In this document: in pieces, positions 33,482 to 43,464 of the stretch
How positions within the stretch are numbered: the stretch's first letter is position 1
Layout of the letters: each line of letters begins with the position of its first letter
DNA from: Niabella beijingensis
GTDB taxonomy: Bacteria > Bacteroidota > Bacteroidia > Chitinophagales > Chitinophagaceae
DNA: 64,000 bases
Direction of reading: 5' to 3'
Assembly: GCF_020034665.1 (NCBI RefSeq)
Contig: NZ_JAIQDI010000002.1
Span: 744,001-808,000, forward strand
The notes under the pieces: model-generated
What the model was told of the DNA's origin: nothing
The model's input: the letters and a program-made list of their open reading frames with translations, nothing else
Database searches by the model: none
Program-made: the position numbers and the translations under genes

Positions 33482-34081
33482 TCAGATGAGCGCACCTATC
33501 CAGTAGGCACCGGCAGCGGCCAGGATACCGGCACCGGCGGTAAGAATAACCCCTCCCCATACAGGACGGCCGAATAACCGGTATTTTATAAAGCCGGCAA
33601 TGATCAGCAGACCAGCCGGGACCAAGAAAAAGCTGTAGTGCGGAAGCACAAACCTGTTTGCGTTTGCCAGTACCAGTATACCACCTGCAATATATCCTGT
33701 AAAAATGGTGGCTGCATAGCCAAAGGGACGCAACGGCTCTACAGGCGCGGCATTTTGCTTCCAGTCGCTTTTCCATTCATCACTTTCCCGTTGCGCATCT
33801 TTTATGAGGTCTTCCTTTATATGGTCGGCCACATCCAGACCCCGGTACACGTTTAAAATGCGTTTATCATGCGTATGCGATAATTCTTCCCGCCGCGTAA
33901 AAAAACCGCCCACCGCCAGTAAGGTTGCTGTAAGGAGCGCGGCATACCCTGTATAATTCCAGACAAGATCAGCGGGTTTTCCCAGGCCGGAAAGAAAACA
34001 GAAGATGGTAAGCGGAATGATCATACCATCTATAAGCCCGATCAAAAAAGCGGAAAAATAAGTTGCTGCTGTTTTATTCAT
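33482..34081 (-). CDS. VIT1/CCC1-like membrane protein
   Basis: Five predicted membrane spans. The first contains [13 protein letters not shown], similar to the D-G start of VIT1/CCC1 iron/manganese transporters, and a cytoplasmic segment with FTRREELSH and the charged [18 protein letters not shown] lies between spans two and three as in that family. [18 protein letters not shown] matches the third span. It would move divalent metal ions, but the match is partial. Its start overlaps the rocD stop by eight bases on the same strand. Confidence 0.65.
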   Translation of the reverse strand: MNKTAATYFSAFLIGLIDGMIIPLTIFCFLSGLGKPADLVWNYTGYAALLTATLLAVGGFFTRREELSHTHDKRILNVYRGLDVADHIKEDLIKDAQRESDEWKSDWKQNAAPVEPLRPFGYAATIFTGYIAGGILVLANANRFVLPHYSFFLVPAGLLIIAGFIKYRLFGRPVWGGVILTAGAGILAAAGAYWIGALI

Positions 34082-35306
34082 TCAGGCAATTTAATGAATT
34101 GCTGATAATACCGATACATTCGTCCAGTTGTTCCTTTGTGATGCAGAGCGGCGGGGCGAAACGGATCTTATCTCCATGTGTTGGTTTGGCCAGGAGGCCT
34201 TTCTCCTTCATGTCGAGGCAAAGTTTCCAGGCGGCATCGGGGTCTTTTGAAATGATCTCGATCGCGTTCAGCAAGCCTTTCCCACGCACCGTTCGGATCA
34301 GCGGGGAAGCTGTTTTAAGAAGGGCTTCGCGGAAATAAGCGCCCAGTTCCAGCGCATTTGCTGCCATGTCTTCATCAATGAGTACCTGCAGCGAAGCGAT
34401 GGCCGTTACTGCTGCCAGCGGGTTCCCGCCATAAGTAGAGCCATGCTCCCCGGGTTTGATGGTAAGCATGATCTCATCATCGGCCAGCACGGCGCTTACG
34501 GGCATCATGCCCCCGCTGAGGGCCTTACCCAGCAGCACGATGTCGGGTCTCACATTTTCGGCATCGCAGGCCAGCAGATGACCGGTCCTGCAAAGCCCTG
34601 TCTGGATCTCATCGGCAATGAACAATACGTGAGCCGCTTCACAAAGCTGCTTGGCAGCAGCAAGGTATCCTTCATCCGGAACAATAACACCGGCTTCGCC
34701 CTGTATGGGTTCTACCAGGAAGCCCGCAATATTTTTCTGCTTCAATGCTTCTTTCAAAGCTGAAAGATCATTGTACGGGATCCTTAAGAAACCACCGGTG
34801 AACGGACCAAAATTTTTGGTAGACGACGGATCGCTGCTGAAGGAGATCACCGTAGTGGTTCTGCCATGAAAGTTCTGCTCGCATACAATGATGACCGCCT
34901 CATTTTCAGGAATACCTTTTACTTCATAAGCCCATTTCCTGCAAAGTTTGATGCCGGTTTCCACAGCTTCTACACCGGTATTCATGGGGAGTACCTTGTC
35001 GTATCCCAATAAATTGGTGATGTATTGTTCAAAATCACCCAGCTTGTCATTATAGAATGCACGGCTGGTGAGCGTAAGGCGCTGCGCCTGCTCTGTAAAG
35101 GCAGCAACGATGCGCGGATGGCAATGTCCCTGGTTTACGGCCGAGTAGCCGCTTAAGAAATCATAATACCTCTTTCCTTCAACATCCCATACAAAAACAC
35201 CCTCCCCTTTTGATAGTACCACGGGAAGCGGATGATAATTGTGGGCACCATAAGCTTCTTCAAGCTCCATAAAATAGCTGGCTGTATTTTGGGCAATTGC
35301 AGACAT
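34074..35306 (-). CDS. rocD: Ornithine--oxo-acid transaminase
   Basis: A class III PLP aminotransferase that converts ornithine plus 2-oxoglutarate to glutamate semialdehyde and glutamate. Marks include the [26 protein letters not shown] opening typical of ornithine aminotransferases, [15 protein letters not shown] and PLP Lys261 in LLGKALSGG. The 410-residue length is normal. It is cytoplasmic and starts the short operon that continues to the VIT1-like gene. Confidence 0.95.
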   Translation of the reverse strand: MSAIAQNTASYFMELEEAYGAHNYHPLPVVLSKGEGVFVWDVEGKRYYDFLSGYSAVNQGHCHPRIVAAFTEQAQRLTLTSRAFYNDKLGDFEQYITNLLGYDKVLPMNTGVEAVETGIKLCRKWAYEVKGIPENEAVIIVCEQNFHGRTTTVISFSSDPSSTKNFGPFTGGFLRIPYNDLSALKEALKQKNIAGFLVEPIQGEAGVIVPDEGYLAAAKQLCEAAHVLFIADEIQTGLCRTGHLLACDAENVRPDIVLLGKALSGGMMPVSAVLADDEIMLTIKPGEHGSTYGGNPLAAVTAIASLQVLIDEDMAANALELGAYFREALLKTASPLIRTVRGKGLLNAIEIISKDPDAAWKLCLDMKEKGLLAKPTHGDKIRFAPPLCITKEQLDECIGIISNSLNCLNE

Positions 35307-35520
35307 AGACAGAAAATTAAAAAGTAAGAAATGAAAAGTGAAACGTAAGAGTGGTAAGATTAAAGTTATATCCGGGATAGGCCTGTTCAGGCACGACAGA
35401 AATGTCAGTGGTTCAACAGATCAAGATGCTGTCGCAAAAAAGAAATTTGTCGGATACCAGCTATAAGCATAGCCGCAAGATACAAAAAAACAATCAAACC
35501 GCCTCCGATAAAAGAGCGGA

Positions 35521-36336
35521 CTATTTCAATGAAAGCGTCTTTATAAAATAATGTTCCGGAAAGGGGAGGGCCGCCGGGGCTTCCTGAAAGAGTGCAAAGA
35601 CCGTGCTGCCGGTGCCTGTCATGGCGGCAAAGGCGGCACCCAGGGTTTTTAGCTGTTGTTTGATCGCACTGACTTCGGGGTATGCCTCAAAAACCACGGG
35701 CTCAAAATCGTTTGTAACAAGATCCTCCCATTCTGAAAGCGGGGTTGCCGGCAGCTCTTTCAATGAGCGTGCCGGAGGGGCGGGACGGACCCGGCTGAAC
35801 GCCCATGGGGTGCTGATATGTTGTTTCGGGTTTACAATGACCATTGTATATGCAGAGAGGTCAAGTGATACAGGGCTTAGTTCCTCCCCGCGGCCGGTGG
35901 CATGGCAGGGCTGGTTGATAATAAAAAAAGGACAGTCGCTGCCCAGTTGCAGGGCATATTTTAGTAATTGTTTTTGCGATAATTGCAGGTCGAAGAACCG
36001 GTTCAATGCCAGCAGGGTGGTTGCTCCGTTGGCGCTTCCGGCACCAAGACCGGCACCTGCGGGTATGTTCTTTAAAAGATGGAATTGCACAGGGGGAAGA
36101 TCCGGCCGCTCGTTCTTCAGCAATTGCCAGGCCTTTAAAACAATATTACTTTCAGGGTTGCCGGGGATGGGCAGCCCGTAAAGCGTGAGCGTCGTTTCTT
36201 TTCCGGAGGGAAGTAATTCAAGCACATCAAAAAGCGGAAGTGGATAAAATACGGTTTCAAGATCATGAAATCCATCCGGCCTTTTGGAAGTGATGTGCAG
36301 CCCCAGATTAACTTTGCAATTGGAAAAGAATACCAC
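35521..36336 (-). CDS. ispE: 4-diphosphocytidyl-2-C-methyl-D-erythritol kinase (IspE)
   Basis: A GHMP kinase of the non-mevalonate isoprenoid pathway. The start GTG at 36336 (MVFFSNCKVNLGL) is chosen because the longer frame overlaps the upstream gene in another frame and the family begins right at this strand. The ATP-binding motif is PAGAGLGAGSANGATTLL, with DCPFF and the C-terminal MTGTGSTVFALF loop. The 271-residue length is normal. It follows the DUF151 gene by 13 bases on the same strand. Confidence 0.93.
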   Translation of the reverse strand: MVFFSNCKVNLGLHITSKRPDGFHDLETVFYPLPLFDVLELLPSGKETTLTLYGLPIPGNPESNIVLKAWQLLKNERPDLPPVQFHLLKNIPAGAGLGAGSANGATTLLALNRFFDLQLSQKQLLKYALQLGSDCPFFIINQPCHATGRGEELSPVSLDLSAYTMVIVNPKQHISTPWAFSRVRPAPPARSLKELPATPLSEWEDLVTNDFEPVVFEAYPEVSAIKQQLKTLGAAFAAMTGTGSTVFALFQEAPAALPFPEHYFIKTLSLK

Positions 36337-36349
36337 GGTAAGAGGGCGG

Positions 36350-36946
36350 TTATTTTTTTGTTCGGCTGTTGATTTCGTCCCGTATGGCAATGGCCCGGAT
36401 ATAGTCCTCATTCTCGAGCACCTCATTGAGCAGGGTATTCAGCTCTTCCAGGCTCAGACTTTTCAGGTCGTCCCTGCCGGGCTCACTGGTGGTGGCGCCC
36501 ACTGCTTCTTCACGGGTGGGTTTCGGTTCGCCTTTTTCATCCATTACAATCCCTGCTGTTTCCAGGATATGCTCGTAGGTGTAGATCGGACAGCCGAACC
36601 GGACCGCCAGTGCAATGGCATCTGAAGTACGGCTGTCGATCTCCACCGTATCGTGTTCGGAAGAACAAATGAGCTTGCTGAAGAAAATGCCTTCCTGCAG
36701 GTCTGAAATAATGATCTCATGCAGGTCGATGTTGAAGGCTACCAGGAAGTTTTTCATCAGGTCATGAGTCAGGGGTCTGCTGGGGTTCATCTTTTCCAGT
36801 GCTACTGCAATGGCCTGGGCTTCAAATCCGCCGATAACGATCGGCAGCCGCCGCAGGCCATTCACTTCGCCCAGCACCACGGCATAGGAATGGGTTTGCG
36901 TGATGCTGTGTGATAAGGCCACAATTTCTAACTCAATTTTTTTCAT
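36350..36946 (-). CDS. Bifunctional nuclease family protein (DUF151) with UVR-like C-terminus
   Basis: DUF151 domain (about 1-135) with L-P-I-V-I-G-G-F-E-A-Q-A-I-A, DLHEIIISDLQEGIFFSKL and the D-S-R-T-S-D-A-I-A-L-A motif. The C-terminal part (about 165-198) has an E-E-L-N-T-L-L-N-E-V-L-E-N-E-D-Y-I-R-A helix typical of UvrB/UvrC-interaction motifs. It is proposed to act as a nuclease or protein-modification partner in DNA repair or stress; exact role unknown. The ispE gene follows. Confidence 0.9.
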   Translation of the reverse strand: MKKIELEIVALSHSITQTHSYAVVLGEVNGLRRLPIVIGGFEAQAIAVALEKMNPSRPLTHDLMKNFLVAFNIDLHEIIISDLQEGIFFSKLICSSEHDTVEIDSRTSDAIALAVRFGCPIYTYEHILETAGIVMDEKGEPKPTREEAVGATTSEPGRDDLKSLSLEELNTLLNEVLENEDYIRAIAIRDEINSRTKK

Positions 36947-36982
36947 ATATCACCAATTCTTAAATACAGGGTATTTAACCGA

Positions 36983-36990
36983 CAAATATA
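36983..36990 (-). promoter_or_regulatory. -7 element of the DUF151-ispE operon
   Basis: TATATTTG on the minus strand is a perfect TAnnTTTG element about 37 bases upstream of the DUF151 start; no clear -33 TTTG is seen. It would give a leader of about 30 bases. Confidence 0.4.
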
Positions 36991-37079
36991 ACCTTTTTTT
37001 ATGGTCAGCCAGCCGGTTTTGGGCATAAAACTGCCTCGGAAGCCGGGTCGCATATTCATTAAACAGGATTGTGTGTCAA

Positions 37080-38732
37080 TCAGCTGCGCATTTCTTTGTA
37101 GGCGTTGATCAGACCTGATGTACTGCTGTCGTGCCCCGAAACCGGATCGTTGTTTTCAAGTGCCGGCAGGATCTTATTGGCCAGCTGTTTACCCAGTTCC
37201 ACGCCCCATTGGTCAAAGCTGTAAATATCCCAGATCACGCCCTGTACAAAGATCTTGTGTTCATACAGTGCGATGAGTTGCCCCAGGGTGAACGGTGTTA
37301 TTTTTTTCACCAGGAATGAATTGGTGGGCTTGTTGCCTTCAAAAACCTTGAAGGGCGCCAGCCGGTCGGTTTCGGCCTTTGACAGTCCTAATCTTTTTAA
37401 TTCTTCCTTTACTTCCTTAAGGGTCTTTCCGTTCATCAGGGCTTCCGTCTGTGCAAAGAAGTTGCTCAATAATTTGAGATGGTGATCGCCTACCGGATTA
37501 TGTGTTTGGGCCGGTGCAATAAAATCGCAGGGGATCAGCGGTGTACCCTGATGCAGCAACTGGTAAAATGCATGCTGGCCATTGGTGCCGGGTTCGCCCC
37601 ATATCACCGGTCCTGTGGCATAAGTGACCCTTTTCCCCTTGCGGTCCACACTCTTTCCGTTGCTTTCCATATTACCCTGCTGAAAATAGGCGGGAAACCG
37701 GTGCAGGTACTGGTCGTAGGGGAGGATGGCTTCGGTTTGCGCCCCGAAGAAGTTGGTGTACCACAGTCCTGCCAGTGCCATGATCACCGGGATGTTTTTT
37801 TCGAAGGGCGCGCTTTTAAAATGCTCATCGATATTATAGGCCCCTTTCAGAAGCGTTTCAAAGTTATCATACCCGATGGTTAATGCAATGGACAGGCCAA
37901 TGGCAGACCAAAGCGAGTAGCGGCCGCCGACCCAGTCCCAGAATTCAAACATATTATTGGTGTCGATACCGAATTGCTTTACAGCGGTTGCATTGGTGCT
38001 GAGGGCTGCAAAATGTTTAGACACCTGTTTTTCATCCTTTGCCTTTTTCAAAAACCAATCCCGGGCAGTATGAGCATTGGTCATGGTTTCCTGGGTAGTG
38101 AATGTTTTTGATGCGATCAGGAAGAGGGTTGTTTCCGGGTTTACTTTTTTCAGTACTTCCGTGATCTGTGTGCCATCCACATTGGAAACAAAATACGCCT
38201 CCATTCCTTTAACGGTATAAGGCTTCAGTGCCTCCGTAACCATAAAGGGGCCGAGGTCGCTTCCTCCGATACCGATGTTTACGATCGATCTGATCTTTTT
38301 GCCGGTGTATCCCAAATGGCTTCCGGTATGCACCGCTTCGCAGAAGCGTTTCATTTTCTGCTGAACCTTGCGTACCTGCGGCAGTACGTTTTTCCCGTTG
38401 CTGTTGATGGCTGCTTTCCCAAAATAACGGAGTGCAATATGTAGCACCGAACGTTGTTCTGTCTGATTGATAGCTTCCCCGGAGAAGAGCGCGTTGATAC
38501 CCTCCTTGACCCGGGTCTCCTTTGCAAGCTCCATCAGTAGTTGCAGGGTCTTGTCATTGATCCGGTTCTTGGAATAATCAAAAAGAATATCGCCCTGCCG
38601 GAGGGAATATTTTTCAAAACGGTTTTCATCTGCAGCAAACAGATCGCGCAGGTGTAGCTGTTGCAATGTTGCGGCATGCGCCGCCAGTTTTTTCCAGGCC
38701 TTTGTTTTTACGGGATTTTGGGTTGGTAACAT
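37080..38732 (-). CDS. pgi: Glucose-6-phosphate isomerase
   Basis: Interconverts glucose-6-phosphate and fructose-6-phosphate. Family motifs in order include [16 protein letters not shown], the [10 protein letters not shown] loop, [19 protein letters not shown] (signature with catalytic Arg), [16 protein letters not shown], and the [19 protein letters not shown] signature. Full length at 550 residues. It lies just downstream of the threonine aldolase gene on the same strand (10 bases), so the two are probably cotranscribed. Confidence 0.97.
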   Translation of the reverse strand: MLPTQNPVKTKAWKKLAAHAATLQQLHLRDLFAADENRFEKYSLRQGDILFDYSKNRINDKTLQLLMELAKETRVKEGINALFSGEAINQTEQRSVLHIALRYFGKAAINSNGKNVLPQVRKVQQKMKRFCEAVHTGSHLGYTGKKIRSIVNIGIGGSDLGPFMVTEALKPYTVKGMEAYFVSNVDGTQITEVLKKVNPETTLFLIASKTFTTQETMTNAHTARDWFLKKAKDEKQVSKHFAALSTNATAVKQFGIDTNNMFEFWDWVGGRYSLWSAIGLSIALTIGYDNFETLLKGAYNIDEHFKSAPFEKNIPVIMALAGLWYTNFFGAQTEAILPYDQYLHRFPAYFQQGNMESNGKSVDRKGKRVTYATGPVIWGEPGTNGQHAFYQLLHQGTPLIPCDFIAPAQTHNPVGDHHLKLLSNFFAQTEALMNGKTLKEVKEELKRLGLSKAETDRLAPFKVFEGNKPTNSFLVKKITPFTLGQLIALYEHKIFVQGVIWDIYSFDQWGVELGKQLANKILPALENNDPVSGHDSSTSGLINAYKEMRS

Positions 38733-38742
38733 ATAAAGTTCT

Positions 38743-39765
38743 TTAGTCGTTTTTTTTAATGGAGTGAAGGGCTTTTACAACCTGATGCACCATTGCTTCC
38801 GTGATATCGAGGTGCAGCACAAAACGTATGCTGTCGGGACCGGTCGCATTGCAAAGGATGTTTTCTTTCCGGAGCCGGGCTGCCAGGTCCGGGGCTGAAA
38901 TTCCCCTGGTTTCAAAAATAATGATATTTGTTTCTACAGGCAGGATGTTTTCCACAAAGGAGCAATGCTGCAGGGCTCCGGCAATTACTGCCGCGTGGAT
39001 ATGGTCCGTTTTCAGTTTGTTAATATGGTGCTCCAGGGCATAGAGCCCTGCCGCCGCCAGGATACCGGCCTGGCGCATACCACCACCGAGTAGCTTTCTG
39101 ATACGGCGGGCCTTTGCGATGAATGGCCGTGTTCCCAGCAGCACACTGCCAACCGGGCATCCCAGGCTTTTTGAAAAACAAACGGAAATACTGTCGAATA
39201 AATTTCCATACTGCTGCGGGGTCTCGTCCCGGGCAACCAGCGCATTAAATAACCGGGCGCCATCCAGGTGAAAGCCCAGTGCATTGGCATCACAGACCGC
39301 TCTTATGGCTAGCAGCGCTTCAAAGCTGTAACAGCTTCCTCCACCCCGGTTGCTGGTGTTCTCGATACATACCAGCCGGCTCACGGCTTTATGCACATCA
39401 TCCGGATTTATGGCTGCCGCTACCTGTGTGGCGTTGATACGGCCCCTGTCGCCCGGAAGTAACCGCACCGAAGCACCGGAGTTAAAAGAAATGCCCCCGG
39501 CTTCATAAAGGTAGATATGTGCGTTGGCCTCACAGATCACTTCATCTCCCGGCTGGGTATGACATTTAATAGCGATCTGGTTGGTCTGGGTACCGCTGGA
39601 GCAAAAAAGTGCGGCCTCCATTCCAAACAGTGCTGCACAACGGGCCTCCAGTTCATTTACAGTGGGGTCTTCTCTAAATACATCATCGCCTGTTTCAGCC
39701 TGCAGCATGGCCTGCAACATGCCGGGGGAAGGGCGGGTTACCGTATCTGAGCGTAGATCAATCAT
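38743..39765 (-). CDS. ltaE: Low-specificity L-threonine aldolase
   Basis: A PLP-dependent fold-type I enzyme that splits threonine into glycine and acetaldehyde. It begins [13 protein letters not shown] as family members do. EDPTVNELE, the LDGARLFNA motif and PLP Lys199 in [11 protein letters not shown] are all present. Length is normal (340). A good promoter lies directly before the ATG. Confidence 0.93.
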   Translation of the reverse strand: MIDLRSDTVTRPSPGMLQAMLQAETGDDVFREDPTVNELEARCAALFGMEAALFCSSGTQTNQIAIKCHTQPGDEVICEANAHIYLYEAGGISFNSGASVRLLPGDRGRINATQVAAAINPDDVHKAVSRLVCIENTSNRGGGSCYSFEALLAIRAVCDANALGFHLDGARLFNALVARDETPQQYGNLFDSISVCFSKSLGCPVGSVLLGTRPFIAKARRIRKLLGGGMRQAGILAAAGLYALEHHINKLKTDHIHAAVIAGALQHCSFVENILPVETNIIIFETRGISAPDLAARLRKENILCNATGPDSIRFVLHLDITEAMVHQVVKALHSIKKND

Positions 39766-39773
39766 TTGGGTTT

Positions 39774-39803
39774 CAAAATTAAGATTTTGGAATAACCCGC
39801 AAA
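39774..39803 (-). promoter_or_regulatory. Promoter of ltaE-pgi
   Basis: On the minus strand TTTG (39800-39803), an 18-base spacer and TAATTTTG (39774-39781) fit the Bacteroidota consensus. The box ends eight bases before the ltaE ATG, leaving a leader of a few bases at most. Confidence 0.6.
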
Positions 39804-39891
39804 TAATCCAGGCAGGTAAATTTATGAACGCTCCAAGTGAATGAAATTCAATAGTGATTCATGTATTACATATTTTTTAACATATAAAAGC

Positions 39892-39899
39892 TAAATTTG
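39892..39899 (+). promoter_or_regulatory. -7 element upstream of the L,D-transpeptidase gene
   Basis: TAAATTTG is a perfect TAnnTTTG box in a very AT-rich stretch, with a T-run rather than TTTG at the -33 position. Transcription from here would give a leader of about 125 bases before ATG 40031. Confidence 0.4.
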
Positions 39900-40030
39900 T
39901 AGATAATTTGTAAGGCTTTATTGAAATATCCGTCGTCCTTTTTCGTTTTTATCAGAAGTTTGTACGGGTGTTTTAATACAGCCGGTTCAAACGGCAATTT
40001 ATTCATCCGGCGAATTATTATTGATTTAAA

Positions 40031-41230
40031 ATGGCTTTAAAACTGACAGGAAAAAAGGGGTACTTTGTAATAGCAGGCATTTTTGCATTCTCTATATTCA
40101 GTTCCGCACAGAATTCGTACACACCCGCAGTATCCTACGGGGCTTTTTTTGATGCGCAAACGAGCTTCCCGCGCCCCAAAGAGTCGTTCCAGCGAAAAGG
40201 GGAGTATCTTAAAAATCTGTTCAAATTAAAAGGGCTGACCTGGCCGGCAAAATATGTTTACCTCCGTTCTTTCAAATACGACAGCCAGCTGGAAGTTTGG
40301 GTAAAAAACTCAGTACAGGAGGAATACAAGCTTTTTAAGATCTATAAAGTATGCGCATTAGCCGGCTCCCTGGGGCCGAAGCGGTTTGAAGGGGATTACC
40401 AGGTGCCTGAGGGATTCTATTATATCAATGAGTTCAACCCCAACAGCAATTATTATTTATCACTGGGATTGAATTATCCGAATGCATCCGACCGCATCCT
40501 TGCGGACCAGGCAAAACCCGGTGGTGATATTTTTATTCACGGCGGCTGTGCAACAGTGGGGTGTATCCCCATTAAAAATGACCAGATCGACGAGCTCTAT
40601 ATCCTTACGGCCAGTGCCAAAAGCTCCGGGCTTGATTATATACCGGTACATATTTTCCCGATCAACTACAGCGTTAAAAGAAGTTATGAATACCTTAATA
40701 AAATGCTGGAGAGCGATCCTTCCTACAAGACACTGAACATAAAACTGGAAGAGGCCTTTGAGTATTTTGAACAACACAAGCAGCTGCCGGTGATCATGAC
40801 GAAGGACAATGGTGAATATGTGGTGAATGACGCACCAGCCCTGTCGCCGCGCTTCCTGCCGAAACAGCGGCCCAAATCCAATTTTGTTCCCAGTCACCGG
40901 AATGTCGATTTTGTGGCGGACGCAGTTGCCAAATGGCCGGAATATCCCGGTGGTGCTGCTGCATTTGCCGGCTATCTGAAACAGGTAGGTTCGGAGATGG
41001 TAAAAGAGCTGCCCGATAGCGTTACCCATGCCTACGTGCAGCTGGAATTCATTGTAGACAAGGATGGCAGCCCGGTGAACTTTAAAATACTGAAAGGAGG
41101 CGTTGACGACTATTTTGATAAGGTGCTCTTGTCAAAGCTGGAAAAAATGCCTGCCTGGTCGCCGGCCATTTTAAGGGAAAAACCGGTTGCAAAGAAAATG
41201 GTCCAGACCATCAGCGTCAATGGTGAATAG
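40031..41230 (+). CDS. L,D-transpeptidase (YkuD/YafK-like) with C-terminal TonB-like domain
   Basis: A signal peptide (ending near FSSAQ) precedes the L,D-transpeptidase domain (about 70-225). The catalytic motif reads IFIH170-G-G-C-A-T-V-G-C178-I-P, the compact YafK-type form of H...[ST]xGC. L,D-transpeptidases make or release 3-3 peptidoglycan cross-links or attach proteins. A linker leads to a TonB_C-like domain (about 300-399) containing YVQLEFIVDKDGSPVNFKIL, usual for TonB proteins that contact outer-membrane receptors. The combination suggests an envelope protein linking peptidoglycan and another partner. Confidence 0.85.
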   Translation: MALKLTGKKGYFVIAGIFAFSIFSSAQNSYTPAVSYGAFFDAQTSFPRPKESFQRKGEYLKNLFKLKGLTWPAKYVYLRSFKYDSQLEVWVKNSVQEEYKLFKIYKVCALAGSLGPKRFEGDYQVPEGFYYINEFNPNSNYYLSLGLNYPNASDRILADQAKPGGDIFIHGGCATVGCIPIKNDQIDELYILTASAKSSGLDYIPVHIFPINYSVKRSYEYLNKMLESDPSYKTLNIKLEEAFEYFEQHKQLPVIMTKDNGEYVVNDAPALSPRFLPKQRPKSNFVPSHRNVDFVADAVAKWPEYPGGAAAFAGYLKQVGSEMVKELPDSVTHAYVQLEFIVDKDGSPVNFKILKGGVDDYFDKVLLSKLEKMPAWSPAILREKPVAKKMVQTISVNGE

Positions 41231-41244
41231 CCGGTGGGTGCCTT

Positions 41245-42507
41245 TTATCGGTGCAGGGCCCGGAAATTTTTAAGGGTCTGTTGTTTGACCAGCACCTCTT
41301 TCTCCCCGACATATTGATCCAACGCATTTTTATTGTAATGACGGATCGTGGTAAGCGTCAGCCCGGGCGTAACGTGCACATCGAATACTTCAGCAGCTGC
41401 GGATGAGAACCTGCTGATCTTTTCCTCCCAGTTATCAAAAGCAAAAATCAGACTGATGGCTCCGTTCTGTGTCAGAGTGGGACGCAGTGAATGCTCATTG
41501 AACCACTGATAGAGCTGGTAGGCATGTGCATCCCCCACAAATGAAAAATCCTTTGTTTTTAATTCCATCATTACCTGGTTCTCTTTGATAACAATAATAG
41601 GCGGCAGATCCTTGCTGATGTTGTCATGGATAACCGTTCCCGGGAGATCTGCGTCCAGGAAACATTTTACATATAACGGGATGTTTTTATTCTGCAGGGG
41701 TTTGATCGTTTTGGGGTGGATCACCTGCGCGCCATAGTAGGCCATTTCGATCACTTCGTTATAGCTGAGCGAATGGATGGGAAGTGCATCCGGTATCATT
41801 TTGGGATCAGCGCTCATCACGCTTTCAACGTCCTTCCATATCGTAAGGCTTTCTGCATGGAGCATGCTCGCAAAAAGGGCTGCCGAATAATCGCTGCCTT
41901 CACGCCCGAGCGTAGTGCTTTCGTTCTCGTCCGTAGCGCCGATAAATCCCTGGGTGACCACCCATTTTTTTTCTTTGATCAGCGGAAGGATCTGGCGGTC
42001 TACCTGCTGTTGTGTAAATTCCCAATTGATATTTGCGTCCCTGAAATTATCATCGGTGCGGAAAATGTCGCGTACATCCATCCACTGGTTCCGGATACCG
42101 CGCTCGGAAAGGTAAAAGCTTACAATACAGGTGGCCAGCAGCTCGCCCACACTCACGATCTGGTCATAGTAGTAGTCGAATTCCCGCACCGGTGCATCAT
42201 GCAGCATCCATTCCACCTCTGTAAAAAAATCTTTTAGCCGTGCTTCGCAGGCCAGGTAATGGGTTACCAGCAGGTATTTTGCTATAGTAAGATGTTGTTT
42301 TTTTATTTCATCGAAAAGTCCGAGAGCTTCTTCTTTTTTTTCTTCATAATAAGCGTGGGCGACTTTCTCCAGGGCATTGGTGGTTTTGCCCATTGCGGAG
42401 ATCACGATCACAAGGTCGTCATCCGGGAACCGTTCCAGAATCGTTGCTACATTGGAGACCCGTTCCGCACTGTTTACCGAAGCTCCCCCGAATTTATAAA
42501 CCTTCAT
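41245..42507 (-). CDS. Aspartate kinase
   Basis: Phosphorylates aspartate for lysine/threonine/methionine synthesis. The start MKVYKFGGASV at 42507 matches the family; the longer frame upstream would overlap the ABC gene. Motifs include KFGGASV, VISAMGKTTNAL and LGREGSDYSAALFA. C-terminal ACT-like regulatory domains follow (about 290-420). It is a monofunctional form of 420 residues. It is divergent from the ABC gene and convergent with the L,D-transpeptidase gene. Confidence 0.93.
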   Translation of the reverse strand: MKVYKFGGASVNSAERVSNVATILERFPDDDLVIVISAMGKTTNALEKVAHAYYEEKKEEALGLFDEIKKQHLTIAKYLLVTHYLACEARLKDFFTEVEWMLHDAPVREFDYYYDQIVSVGELLATCIVSFYLSERGIRNQWMDVRDIFRTDDNFRDANINWEFTQQQVDRQILPLIKEKKWVVTQGFIGATDENESTTLGREGSDYSAALFASMLHAESLTIWKDVESVMSADPKMIPDALPIHSLSYNEVIEMAYYGAQVIHPKTIKPLQNKNIPLYVKCFLDADLPGTVIHDNISKDLPPIIVIKENQVMMELKTKDFSFVGDAHAYQLYQWFNEHSLRPTLTQNGAISLIFAFDNWEEKISRFSSAAAEVFDVHVTPGLTLTTIRHYNKNALDQYVGEKEVLVKQQTLKNFRALHR

Positions 42508-42611
42508 CGCTTTTTGTTTTGCGGCGAAGGTCGCCCTTTTTTTATAAACACAGGAGCCTCCTGAAAAATAATCCCGCAGGGCAATTGATAACTTATTTGT
42601 AGTTTTAGCGC

Positions 42612-43373
42612 ATGACAATCCCCATTATTTCCGTTGAGAACCTGATAAAGGATTATGACCAGTTCCGGGCAGTAAAAGGTATTTCATTTGAGGTACGGGA
42701 GGGAGAGATCTTCGGATTGCTGGGCCCGAATGGCGCCGGAAAATCCACCACCCTGGAGATCATTGAAACGTTGCGCCCGAAGACAAGCGGCACGGTAACG
42801 GTGGCGGGCTACGACCTGGACCGGGAGCCCGACCAGATCAAGGGCATTATCGGTGTACAGCTTCAGGCCAGCGGCTATTATCCCGGTCTGAACCTGGTAC
42901 AACTGGTGGACCTGTTTGCAGGATTGTACAACGAAAAGGTACAGGCACTGGAGTTGCTGAAAACCGTGAATCTTGAGGACAAGGCAAGGGCGAAGTTCAA
43001 AGACCTTAGCGGCGGACAAAAACAGCGGTTCTCGGTAGCCACTACGCTGATCAATAAGCCGCGGGTAGTATTCCTGGATGAACCGACCACAGGTCTTGAT
43101 CCGCAGGCACGAAGAAATTTATGGGAGCTGATCCGTGAGATCAACAGGGCCGGTACTACGGTTATCATTACCACACATTATATGGATGAAGCCGAGTACC
43201 TCTGTGACCGGATCGCCATCATTGACTCCGGGCAGATTGTGGCCCTTGATACACCCGATCAGCTGATCGATAACCTGGTGGCTACCGGGTTCGAACGCCC
43301 CAAAGAAGTGAAGAAGGCCAATCTCGAAGATGTGTTTATTCATCTTACCGGCAAACACCTCCGAGAAGGATAA
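42612..43373 (+). CDS. ABC transporter ATP-binding protein
   Basis: A single ATPase domain with Walker A GPNGAGKST (38-46), Q-loop, signature LSGGQ (132-136), Walker B VVFLDE (152-157) and the H-loop TTHYMDEAEYL. The tail ends in KKANLEDVFIHLTG, the usual end of ABC-2-type (drug/polysaccharide export) ATPases. No permease gene is adjacent on either side, so it must pair with a distant one. A weak hairpin follows at 43377-43395. Confidence 0.92.
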   Translation: MTIPIISVENLIKDYDQFRAVKGISFEVREGEIFGLLGPNGAGKSTTLEIIETLRPKTSGTVTVAGYDLDREPDQIKGIIGVQLQASGYYPGLNLVQLVDLFAGLYNEKVQALELLKTVNLEDKARAKFKDLSGGQKQRFSVATTLINKPRVVFLDEPTTGLDPQARRNLWELIREINRAGTTVIITTHYMDEAEYLCDRIAIIDSGQIVALDTPDQLIDNLVATGFERPKEVKKANLEDVFIHLTGKHLREG

Positions 43374-43376
43374 AGG

Positions 43377-43395
43377 AAAAGACCACCCGTCTTTT
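43377..43395 (+). terminator. Weak intrinsic terminator after the ABC gene
   Basis: AAAAGAC (43377-43383), five-base loop, GTCTTTT (43389-43395), ending in T-rich sequence right after the ABC stop codon. The stem is short and AT-rich. Confidence 0.4.
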
Positions 43396-43422
43396 GTGCG
43401 GTATGTTTTATGCCGGATTGGT

Positions 43423-43430
43423 TAACTTTG
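43423..43430 (+). promoter_or_regulatory. -7 element of the FKBP gene
   Basis: TAACTTTG is a perfect TAnnTTTG box 34 bases before the ATG at 43465. A -33 TTTG lies somewhat too far upstream (43393-43396), so only the -7 part is convincing. Confidence 0.4.
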
Positions 43431-43464
43431 ACACTATTTATTTTCAAACAGCACGAAATATATT

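Noticed and set aside
35307..35520. AT-rich stretch with GTAAGAAATGAAAAGTG-like words upstream of rocD
   Set aside because: It looks like ordinary intergenic low-complexity sequence; a TAACTTTA box on the minus strand may be the rocD promoter but is too weak to list.
43285..43305. GGGTTCGAA resembling a tRNA T-loop
   Set aside because: It is inside the ABC ATPase coding region and no cloverleaf can be drawn around it.
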